DNA of 6,853 nt from Prevotella sp. GTDB taxonomy: Bacteria; Bacteroidota; Bacteroidia; Bacteroidales; Dysgonomonadaceae. Below are positions 1-5,119 of this stretch, piece after piece; positions within the stretch are counted from its first letter, which is position 1, and every line of letters starts with the position of its first letter. Position numbers and translations under genes: made by a program. Below the pieces are notes generated by a model, which ran no database searches, was not told where the DNA came from, and was given only the letters and a program-made list of their open reading frames with translations. The stretch lies in contig JAISKQ010000234.1 of assembly GCA_031260865.1 (NCBI GenBank), positions 1-6,853 on the forward strand, given 5' to 3'.

Positions 1-1
1 T

Positions 2-502
2 GAAGCGGAGTATTTCCAAGAGCTTTACGAACGGTATATTCCGCTTATATACGGTTTATGCCTGAAATACCTGCAAAACCCCGAAGAAGCACAAGATGCC
101 GTGATTGACATATATGAAAGTTTGTCGCAGAAAATACACGGCTATGAAATCAAAGTTTTCAGGAACTGGCTGTACAGCGTGGTTAAAAACCACTGCTTCC
201 ACATTCTGAGAGAAAATAAGAGGGAAATCATAGTAAATTTCGACTCTCAACTTATGGAATCCGACGCCGTTTTGGATCTATTAAGCGAGAACATAGATGA
301 AGAAAAGGAAATTGTACTGAACAAGTGTTTGAAAAACCTGCCTGATCCTCAGCGGGTATCGGTGGAAAAGTTTTTCTATGAAGACAAATCATACGCGGAA
401 ATTGTGGATGAGACAGGGTTTCACCTGAAAAGCGTAAAGAGTTATATACAAAACGGTAAACGGAATTTAAGAATCTGCATCGAAAAAAATCTGAAAGAAT
501 GA
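2..502 (+). CDS. ECF-type RNA polymerase sigma factor, 5'-truncated by window edge
   Basis: This is a sigma-70 family factor of the extracytoplasmic function class, which would direct RNA polymerase to a small set of promoters. The frame is open from base 2, so the start lies outside the window; 166 residues are visible and perhaps 10-20 are missing. Visible residues 3-65 match sigma region 2: an aromatic-rich helix (YFQELYERYIPLIYGLCLKY), then NPEEAQDAV and FRNWLYSVVKNHC. After an acidic linker, residues about 108-160 match region 4: CLKNLPDPQRVSVEKFFYED, SYAEIVDETG and the recognition helix SVKSYIQNGKRNLR. The stop overlaps the start of the next gene as ATGA, so the two are almost certainly co-transcribed and translationally coupled. 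The GTG at 101 falls inside region 2 and is not the true start. Family assignment is firm; target promoters are unknown. Confidence 0.9.
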   Translation, partial: EAEYFQELYERYIPLIYGLCLKYLQNPEEAQDAVIDIYESLSQKIHGYEIKVFRNWLYSVVKNHCFHILRENKREIIVNFDSQLMESDAVLDLLSENIDEEKEIVLNKCLKNLPDPQRVSVEKFFYEDKSYAEIVDETGFHLKSVKSYIQNGKRNLRICIEKNLKE

Positions 503-1317
503 GTTTTATAGACTATATAAAAGGACAACGGAAAGGCGCTGATGCTCACCGAATTGAAAAGGATTCGATGACAGATCCGTTTATGTATGAGGCGATAGAA
601 GGTTTCGACAGCATCGACGACAATCATACAGAGCGCATAAAGGACATACAGAAGCGTCTGAACATCAAATCGAAGACGATAAAAAGGCGTCAGCCTATTT
701 GGCAAAGTGTCGCCGCCTGTGCCGTTGTTGTGTTTGGCATAGCCGGATATATGATTATCGGTTATCATGACTCGAACGACCTGCATGCTCAGGATATGGT
801 CGGCAATACGATTATCAATATATATGTGCCTGAAGAGTATTATGTGGAAAATATAGCCGCGATAGCTATGCATAATACCGAAACAGCCAAAATGCACAAA
901 CCGAACATCAGCCAATTCAGGGTGGATGCCAATACCGACACATCCATAGAGGAAGAGCTGGATATGCTATCCGATAAATCGAACCAAATGATGGACGTAT
1001 ATGCCCCCGAGGATTTTAAGGATGAAGCCAATCCGTCGGGAAGCATCCAAAAAGGGAAGCCTGAGCCTGTAGGCGGATATGAGAAATACAATCAGTATCT
1101 GAAGAACGCTCTTCGCCGACCGACCGATGATTCATGCAAAGACCGAAAAGGTAAGGTAGCGGTAGAGTTTTCGGTAAATGAAAATGGTCAACCATTTCTT
1201 TTTGAAGTGATTTACAGCCTTTGCGGCACATGCGACAACGAAGCGGTACGCCTGATACAATCGGGTCCAAAATGGATTCCGGGAACGGAACGGGCTTCGG
1301 TAAGGGTTATATTTTAA
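499..1317 (+). CDS. Single-pass membrane protein with C-terminal TonB-like domain, probable partner of the upstream sigma factor
   Basis: The 272-residue protein has a charged cytoplasmic N-terminus (1-67) with the segment HRIEKDSMTDPFMYEAIEGF, resembling that of Bacteroidota TonB-family proteins encoded beside sigma factors. One transmembrane helix follows (about 68-88, VAACAVVVFGIAGYMIIG), then a flexible acidic periplasmic stretch (about 90-188). Residues about 190-272 form a TonB C-terminal-type domain: YNQYLKNALRRP, GKVAVEFSVNENGQP, DNEAVRLIQSGPKWIPG and a final beta strand VRVIF. Periplasmic cysteines C213, C242 and C245 (the last two as CGTC) could form disulfides. The ATGA overlap with the sigma gene suggests joint control. 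I infer, but the sequence does not prove, that the N-terminus binds the sigma factor; an energy-transducer role with a TonB-dependent receptor is the alternative. No proline-rich spanning region typical of classical TonB is present. Confidence 0.82.
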   Translation: MSFIDYIKGQRKGADAHRIEKDSMTDPFMYEAIEGFDSIDDNHTERIKDIQKRLNIKSKTIKRRQPIWQSVAACAVVVFGIAGYMIIGYHDSNDLHAQDMVGNTIINIYVPEEYYVENIAAIAMHNTETAKMHKPNISQFRVDANTDTSIEEELDMLSDKSNQMMDVYAPEDFKDEANPSGSIQKGKPEPVGGYEKYNQYLKNALRRPTDDSCKDRKGKVAVEFSVNENGQPFLFEVIYSLCGTCDNEAVRLIQSGPKWIPGTERASVRVIF

Positions 1318-1322
1318 TCCCG

Positions 1323-2006
1323 CTAATCATCCTTTCCATACAGATCGGGACGCAGGCGTTCGGTACGTTCCATTGCCTGCCGCAACTTCCATTCATCAAT
1401 CTTGGCTTGATGTCCCGACAGTAAAATATCGGGGACGCGCCAACCTTTATATTCCGCTGGACGTGTATAGACAGGCGGCGCCAGTAAATTATCCTGAAAA
1501 GAATCGGAAAGGGCGGATTGCTCATCCCCTATCGCTCCCGGTATAAGGCGTACAACCGCGTCCGCCATAACGGCGGCAGCCAACTCTCCCCCCGTCAGCA
1601 CATAATCCCCTATGGATATTTCACGGGTTATCAGATGCTCCCTGACACGGTAATCAATCCCCTTATAATGCCCGCAAAGGATAATGATATTTTCGCATGA
1701 GGATAACTGATTAGCTATCTTCTGGTTGAAAACTTCGCCATCGGGCGAGGTGTAAATAATCTCATCGTATTCCCTTTGCCCTTTCAATGCTGAAATGGCA
1801 TTGTCTATCGGTTCTATTTGCAGCACCATGCCGGCTTCTCCACCAAAGGGATAATCATCCACATGACGGTGCTTGTTGGTGGTATAGTCGCGCAAATTAT
1901 GCAGTACTATCTCCACCAGCTTCTTATCTTGTGCCCTCTTCAGGATAGAGCAATCAACCAATCCGGAAAACATCTCCGGCAAAACACTTATAATATCTAT
2001 GCGCAT
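1323..2006 (-). CDS. trmD: tRNA (guanine37-N1)-methyltransferase TrmD
   Basis: TrmD is a cytoplasmic SPOUT-class enzyme that transfers a methyl group from S-adenosylmethionine to N1 of G37, next to the anticodon, and so limits +1 frameshifting. The 227-residue length is close to the usual 225-255. Family motifs run in order: [13 protein letters not shown] (1-13), [14 protein letters not shown] (50-63), [11 protein letters not shown] (111-121), [14 protein letters not shown] (131-144, trefoil-knot SAM loop), RLIPG (R153) and SDSF (D168, equivalent to the catalytic Asp169 of E. coli), then [21 protein letters not shown]. The ATG is fixed by the conserved N-terminus and by an in-frame TGA 18 nt upstream. 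The gene stands apart from rpsP, rimM and rplS, its usual operon partners in many bacteria. It converges on the TonB-like gene with 5 bp between stops. Upstream lie a repeat array and a three-codon mini-ORF. Confidence 0.97.
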   Translation of the reverse strand: MRIDIISVLPEMFSGLVDCSILKRAQDKKLVEIVLHNLRDYTTNKHRHVDDYPFGGEAGMVLQIEPIDNAISALKGQREYDEIIYTSPDGEVFNQKIANQLSSCENIIILCGHYKGIDYRVREHLITREISIGDYVLTGGELAAAVMADAVVRLIPGAIGDEQSALSDSFQDNLLAPPVYTRPAEYKGWRVPDILLSGHQAKIDEWKLRQAMERTERLRPDLYGKDD

Positions 2007-2013
2007 AATCTTT

Positions 2014-2025
2014 TCAAAGCCTCAT
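2014..2025 (-). other. Three-codon mini-ORF (Met-Arg-Leu-stop) with a strong Shine-Dalgarno, in the trmD leader
   Basis: On the minus strand a GGAGG (2031-2035) lies 5 nt before an ATG that reads Met-Arg-Leu-TGA. The stop lies 7 nt before the trmD ATG. No comparably good Shine-Dalgarno precedes the trmD start itself; only AAAAGATT lies in the window where one would sit. The mini-ORF is out of frame with trmD. It could load ribosomes that then reinitiate on trmD, or it could be chance. What is seen is the spacing and the GGAGG; the role is inference. Confidence 0.25.
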
Positions 2026-2109
2026 TAAATCCTCCAAGTAGGATATTCTCAAAGCGACAATAATAAACAGTAAACAACTTAAAACCAATAGTCTCCCTTA
2101 AAAAAGTGA

Positions 2110-2117
2110 CAAAGGTA
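2110..2117 (-). promoter_or_regulatory. Candidate Bacteroidota -7 box for trmD in repeat copy 1
   Basis: Read on the minus strand this is TACCTTTG followed by T, a match to the Bacteroidota -7 consensus TAnnTTTG. It would place a transcription start near 2100, giving a trmD leader of roughly 95 nt. No TTG is seen about 19-21 bp upstream for the -33 element, so this is only half a promoter by sequence. The same box, as TACTTTTG, recurs on the same strand in copies 2-5 of the array. Confidence 0.35.
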
Positions 2118-2140
2118 ACACTTTTCAGTAAATAGTTTAA

Positions 2141-2166
2141 TAGAGTTCTAATTTACTAGAGTTCTA
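2141..2166. repeat. Short direct repeat TAGAGTTCTA, two copies
   Basis: Two identical 10-mers occupy 2141-2150 and 2157-2166, separated by ATTTAC. They lie between copies 1 and 2 of the larger array and replace the GCGCC/low-complexity part of the normal unit. The 10-mer is itself nearly palindromic (TAGA, GT, TCTA). Role unknown. Confidence 0.7.
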
Positions 2167-2487
2167 AAAGGTGACAAAAGTAACAGTTTTCGGTCATCAT
2201 CGCTTTGCGCCATTCTTCTTAATATTACTTACTACTCATTACTTAAAACTTAAAAAAGTGACAAAAGTAACAGTTTTCGGTCATCATCGCTTCGCGCCAT
2301 TCTTCTTAATATTACTCATTACTTACTACTCTTTACTTAAAACTTAAAAAAGTGACAAAAGTAACACTTTTCAGGCAACATCGCTTCGCGCCATTCTTCT
2401 TAATATACTCATTACTTACTACTCATTACTTAAAACTTAAAAAGGTGACAAAAGTAACAGTTTTCGAGTAACATCGCTTTGCGTATT

Positions 2488-2512
2488 CCCCCCTTGGGGG
2501 GACAAAGGGGGG
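2488..2512. repeat. C/G-rich perfect hairpin
   Basis: CCCCCCTT (2488-2495) and AAGGGGGG (2505-2512) form a perfect 8-bp stem around a 9-nt loop that itself contains six G residues, so a second pairing register exists. It begins 5 nt after the truncated end of repeat copy 5. No T-tract follows directly on either strand, so it is not an obvious intrinsic terminator. It resembles scattered intergenic elements of Bacteroidota; that resemblance is from memory only. Confidence 0.75.
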
Positions 2513-2513
2513 C

Positions 2514-2532
2514 TAACTCGTAACTTGTAACT
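2514..2532. repeat. Short tandem TAACT with 7-nt period, three copies
   Basis: TAACT occurs at 2514, 2521 and 2528, spaced by CG and TG. It resembles the low-complexity TTACT stretches inside the upstream repeat units and may be a relic of the same array. No function can be assigned. Confidence 0.6.
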
Positions 2533-2655
2533 ATTTTATATTAGATAATTTTTTTTGAATTTAATGCGGTTTAAATCGTTAATTTTTGATGATTTTTTGA
2601 AAAATTTTTCTCACTCTTTTTACTTACTATATTTTTATCATTTCAAATGCTATGG
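2533..2655. other. AT-rich non-coding stretch
   Basis: This stretch consists largely of A and T with several T-runs of five to eight. I find no convincing hairpin, coding frame or exact TAnnTTTG box on the plus strand. It lies downstream of the SDR gene and far upstream of trmD. It may be plain spacer DNA. Confidence 0.5.
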
Positions 2656-2660
2656 ATAAA

Positions 2661-2695
2661 CAGCGTCACCACGGGCTTGACCCGCAATGACGCTG
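2661..2695. repeat. REP-like imperfect palindrome
   Basis: CAGCGTCA (2661-2668) pairs perfectly with TGACGCTG (2688-2695). Inside, CGGG (2672-2675) pairs with CCCG (2681-2684) across the loop CTTGA, leaving a three-base internal mismatch on each side (CCA against CAA). The CGGGCTTGACCCG centre matches a type of REP-like palindrome I recall from many bacterial genomes. On the minus strand the stem is followed by TTTATCC, so it could weakly help terminate the SDR transcript. Copy number in this genome cannot be judged from one window. Confidence 0.7.
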
Positions 2696-2722
2696 CCCTG
2701 TTTCCTTATGACCCGATTTGCT

Positions 2723-2759
2723 CGCTTTGCGAAAGCCTCCCCTTAGGGAAGGTTGGAGG
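2723..2759 (-). terminator. Hairpins just downstream of the SDR gene, possible terminator
   Basis: CCTCC (2736-2740) pairs with GGAGG (2755-2759) and CCTT (2741-2744) with AAGG (2749-2752), giving a 9-bp stem with a TT bulge and an AGGG loop. It lies about 20 bp beyond the SDR stop codon. Immediately next to it on the minus strand is the small palindrome CTTTCGCAAAG, overlapping CGCAAAGCG. The U-run after the stem is short (CTTTC), so intrinsic termination is plausible rather than clear. Confidence 0.4.
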
Positions 2760-2778
2760 GGACCGGAAGGAAAATGGT

Positions 2779-3540
2779 TTACTCTTCCTTGTGAAACATA
2801 CTGCCGGTAGCTTGCGCCGTAGGCATTACCACCATGTCCTGAATATCCACATGGGCAGGCTGGGACACAGCGAAGAATACAGCTTCCGCTATATCGTCCG
2901 CCACTAAATTTTCAAACCCTACATATACCTGATCGGCTCTGTCTTGGTTTCCCTTGAAGCGGACTAATGAAAATTCGGTCTCAACCGCTCCCGGACAAAT
3001 CTGAGTCACCTTGATATTATAGGGTAAAAAATCCATACGCATTCCCTGACTTAACGCGTCAACCGCATGTTTGGTCGCACAATAAACGCCTCCATTCGGA
3101 TAGACGCCTTTACCCGCGATAGAAGCTATGTTGATAATATGCCCCGATTTACGTTCTACCATTCCCGGAGAAACGACACGAGTAACATATAACAACCCTT
3201 TCACATTGGTGTCTATCATACGTTCCCAGTCATCTACCACCCCTTGGTGGATAGGGTCTAATCCGACAGCTAAACCCGCGTTGTTGACGAGAATGTCAAT
3301 ATTTTTCCATTCGACGGGAAGACTGCCTAAAGCTTTTTCCACTTCATCATATTTCCTTACGTCGAAGCATAGAGGAAGTACATTAGAGTCATAATTGACA
3401 CTTATTTCCTTATCCAGTTCTTCCAAACGATCCTTACGGCGACCTGTGATAATCAGGTTATAACCTTCCTTGGACAGTCGCAAGGCTATTGCCCGTCCCA
3501 AGCCGGAAGTAGCGCCGGTAATTAATGCTATTTTTTTCAT
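2779..3540 (-). CDS. Classical SDR-family NAD(P)-dependent oxidoreductase, YdfG-like
   Basis: This 253-residue cytoplasmic enzyme has a Rossmann fold and all hallmarks of a classical short-chain dehydrogenase: the cofactor motif TGATSGLG (8-15), NNAG (86-89), N112 in TNVKG, and the catalytic set S140, Y153 and K157 in YCATK, followed by PGAVETEF (183-190). R34 and R35 after the second beta strand (ITGRRKDRL) favour NADP(H) over NAD(H). Overall layout and the C-terminus resemble E. coli YdfG, which oxidises L-serine-type 3-hydroxy acids and reduces malonic semialdehyde; the substrate here cannot be read from the sequence. The gene starts 6 bp after the stop of the DUF4468-flavin reductase gene, so the two very probably share a transcript. 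The ATG directly precedes the conserved MKKIALITGA start. Confidence 0.93.
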   Translation of the reverse strand: MKKIALITGATSGLGRAIALRLSKEGYNLIITGRRKDRLEELDKEISVNYDSNVLPLCFDVRKYDEVEKALGSLPVEWKNIDILVNNAGLAVGLDPIHQGVVDDWERMIDTNVKGLLYVTRVVSPGMVERKSGHIINIASIAGKGVYPNGGVYCATKHAVDALSQGMRMDFLPYNIKVTQICPGAVETEFSLVRFKGNQDRADQVYVGFENLVADDIAEAVFFAVSQPAHVDIQDMVVMPTAQATGSMFHKEE

Positions 3541-3546
3541 CTGATT

Positions 3547-4812
3547 TTATTTAATCCAAACATTTACTATTTCACCAATATACATTTTGTGATAACCTTC
3601 TTTATTCCAGTTATTTGTTAATGATTTATCCACGATGGCATCCTTGTGAATAGGCTGCTCCACTATTTTTTTACATTCGAATATCATCCACGCTTCCGCG
3701 AACGCGGTTGCCCCTGACGGCGTCTTAATCGGGGTAAGCCCCGAACCCTTTATCTTATCGGTGTCGCGGCCGCTTACCGATCCGCAATATCTTAACGCGT
3801 CCTTGTATGCCTCTGTATAGAAAGAGATCGTATATGTCTCCCCTTTATCCATTGTTTGAATGGAGTAATGCTCAGGGTTAATAAAACAGAACGAAACCGG
3901 TTTTTCCAGAAAAATACCCAGCCCGCCCCATCCGGCGGTCATAACATTGGACTGGTCGGCAGTACCCGAAGTGATAAGCGTCCAGTCTCCCAACAATTTT
4001 ATAATATTTCCGGGTATTTTATCCGGGGCTATTTGCCTATATCCGTTCATTGTCGCTACTCCTGTTATTGTGACAGATTCTATTTGTGCCGGTTGGCTCG
4101 GAAGAACTGATGTATCCACTGTCACAGCTCCTTCTACGTCAACTTTCTGAATCGGCAACGGCGCCGGTTCCACCTTCTTTTCCACAACAGGAGTCGACAC
4201 GGCGGAAGTTGGTTTTACCTCACCGGAAACGACAGCGCCTGAGGAGCTAAAGCCGTTAAGGTAAAGATCTATCGACTTGAAAATGCTGTTTACGCTATCA
4301 ATTGTATGTTCCCTGAATTTGTCGTAATAGCGGTTGAGCTTATCCCCTTTCTTATTTAAGGCGTACTCGTCTGTTATCATTTCTTCGGCGACCAACAATT
4401 TCTTGCTATCCGAATAATCGTACTTAATTGTTCTTATCGTAGCATTACATGCGCCATCCTGTATTCCCAAAATCAATTGATATGTCATTTTAGCCCTATC
4501 TAATGCCAAAGCATTCCGCTTAAATTCAAAATATTTTTCCCCATAGCAAGCTATTGTATTGGTTTCCTGATTGCTAAGCAAAACACGGTTTTTCAGCCCG
4601 TCTTTTTGAATATCATAATTTTCTTTAGCCCATTTATCCATCAATGTATAAAGTTGACTGTCGGAGATTTGTCCTTTTACCTGTATGGTTTTGGTAAAAA
4701 CAACTTTTCCGTCTATTTCCGGTACCGCGCCTTTAAGGTACTTTGTTTTATCTTGCGCGCCAATCGCTAACGAAACAATTGTGCATAAAGCAAATAGAAG
4801 ACTTTTTTTCAT
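3547..4812 (-). CDS. Exported DUF4468 protein fused to a C-terminal flavin-reductase-like domain
   Basis: The 421-residue protein starts with a signal peptide (1-19; MKKSLLFALCTIVSLAIGA, cleavage before QDK), so the mature part should be periplasmic. Residues about 22-187 match the Bacteroidota DUF4468 type: YLKGAVPEIDGKVVFTKTI, a WAKENYD helix and YFEFKRNALAL. A proline-, valine- and threonine-rich linker spans about 190-245. Residues about 262-421 look like a flavin reductase (FMN-binding split barrel): NVMTAGWGGLG (289-299), KPVSFCFINPEHYS (304-317), YTISFY (327-332), YCGSVSGRDTDKIKGSGLTP (342-361) and YHKMYIGEI (407-415). These flavin reductases are normally stand-alone cytoplasmic proteins of about 190 residues. 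The fused, exported arrangement is unusual, and the single open frame argues against an assembly artefact. It heads a probable operon with the SDR gene. FMN binding and the electron donor are unproven. Confidence 0.85.
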   Translation of the reverse strand: MKKSLLFALCTIVSLAIGAQDKTKYLKGAVPEIDGKVVFTKTIQVKGQISDSQLYTLMDKWAKENYDIQKDGLKNRVLLSNQETNTIACYGEKYFEFKRNALALDRAKMTYQLILGIQDGACNATIRTIKYDYSDSKKLLVAEEMITDEYALNKKGDKLNRYYDKFREHTIDSVNSIFKSIDLYLNGFSSSGAVVSGEVKPTSAVSTPVVEKKVEPAPLPIQKVDVEGAVTVDTSVLPSQPAQIESVTITGVATMNGYRQIAPDKIPGNIIKLLGDWTLITSGTADQSNVMTAGWGGLGIFLEKPVSFCFINPEHYSIQTMDKGETYTISFYTEAYKDALRYCGSVSGRDTDKIKGSGLTPIKTPSGATAFAEAWMIFECKKIVEQPIHKDAIVDKSLTNNWNKEGYHKMYIGEIVNVWIK

Positions 4813-5019
4813 CTGTATATGATTTACATTTAAAGATTCGATATAACAACTATAAAAGTAGTATAATTTTAGAAACTGTTTAAATTTTTATTGGTTCTTT
4901 TTTGTTGACGATTTTTACCGCGCGCAAAGCGGCTTAAACAGTAAGCAGTCCCCCCTACCCTCCCCCAAAAACAGAGAGGAACATACGCGGTACAAAAAAA
5001 AACGAACAGTCAATAGAAA
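4813..5019. other. Non-coding leader of the DUF4468 gene and low-complexity spacer
   Basis: No gene is seen. On the minus strand, TACTTTTA (4853-4860) and TATAGTTG (4847-4854) each miss the -7 consensus TAnnTTTG by one base and sit 35-48 bp before the DUF4468 start. Neither has a TTG at the right -33 spacing, so both are weak promoter candidates. Farther on are the small palindrome CGCAAAGCG (4923-4931) inside CCGC/GCGG arms, a C-rich run (4950-4966) and a run of nine A (4993-5002 area). The C-rich run resembles the C/G elements at 2488-2512. Confidence 0.4.
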
Positions 5020-5070
5020 GGGCGTAATGTTTGCACACGATATTGATAATCGGTTGTAAACATTACGCCC
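5020..5070. repeat. Long palindrome, MITE/REP-like element
   Basis: GGGCGTAATGTTT (5020-5032) and AAACATTACGCCC (5058-5070) are perfect 13-bp inverted repeats. Within the 25-nt loop further pairs form, notably CGAT (5038-5041) with ATCG (5049-5052), so the whole 51 nt can fold into one long, slightly interrupted hairpin. The right arm is followed by CTACGG. It lies about 50 bp past the GH73 stop codon and could also stop that transcript, although no U-run follows. The arms ending in GGGGCG-type sequence resemble small mobile intergenic palindromes; that is a recollection, not a search result. Confidence 0.8.
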
Positions 5071-5119
5071 CTACGGTGTATGATATAGCGTTTATTCTCT
5101 TAATTCTTAATTTTTAAAC

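Larger units (their letters stand above)
2100..2483. repeat. Degenerate tandem repeat array, five copies, unit about 87-94 bp
   Basis: Five copies of a core beginning GTGACAAAAGTAACA start at 2106, 2171, 2258, 2352 and 2445. Copies 2-4 are nearly full length. Their parts are: an A-run, the core, a TTTTC(G/A)G junction, CATCGCTT(T/C)GCG, CCATTCTTCTTAATA, a low-complexity stretch of TTACTCATTACTTAC type, and TTAAAACTT leading into the next copy. Copy 1 keeps only the core. Copy 5 stops after GCTTTGCG at 2483, where a C/G-rich hairpin replaces the rest. The copies differ by scattered substitutions and small indels, so the array is not a recent perfect duplication. No protein-coding frame runs through it. 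It fills most of the space upstream of trmD. Confidence 0.93.

Noticed and set aside
101..502. Sigma factor starting at GTG 101
   Set aside because: The open frame continues upstream with clear sigma region 2 sequence, so the gene is simply cut by the window edge.
442..915. Minus-strand 157-codon reading frame
   Set aside because: It is antisense to the well-supported sigma/TonB-like pair and shows no recognisable motif.
1318..1351. Bidirectional terminator formed by TCCCG and CGGGA after the TonB-like gene
   Set aside because: The stem is only 5 bp with a loop of about 24 nt and lies inside trmD; too weak to call.
2014..2025. Frameshift extending trmD upstream
   Set aside because: The trmD N-terminus at 2006 already matches the family start exactly, and an in-frame TGA lies 18 nt upstream.
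2100..2483. CRISPR array
   Set aside because: The repeats are spaced 65-94 bp, and the intervening sequence is itself repeated from unit to unit rather than unique. No cas gene is present.
2647..2907. Plus-strand 86-codon reading frame
   Set aside because: It runs through the REP-like palindrome and the C/G hairpin and then antisense into the SDR gene. The translation matches no family I recognise and is explained by the repeats.
5020..5070. Intrinsic terminator only
   Set aside because: The stem is much longer than a typical terminator, has an extended structured loop, and lacks a following U-run; a MITE/REP-like element fits better.
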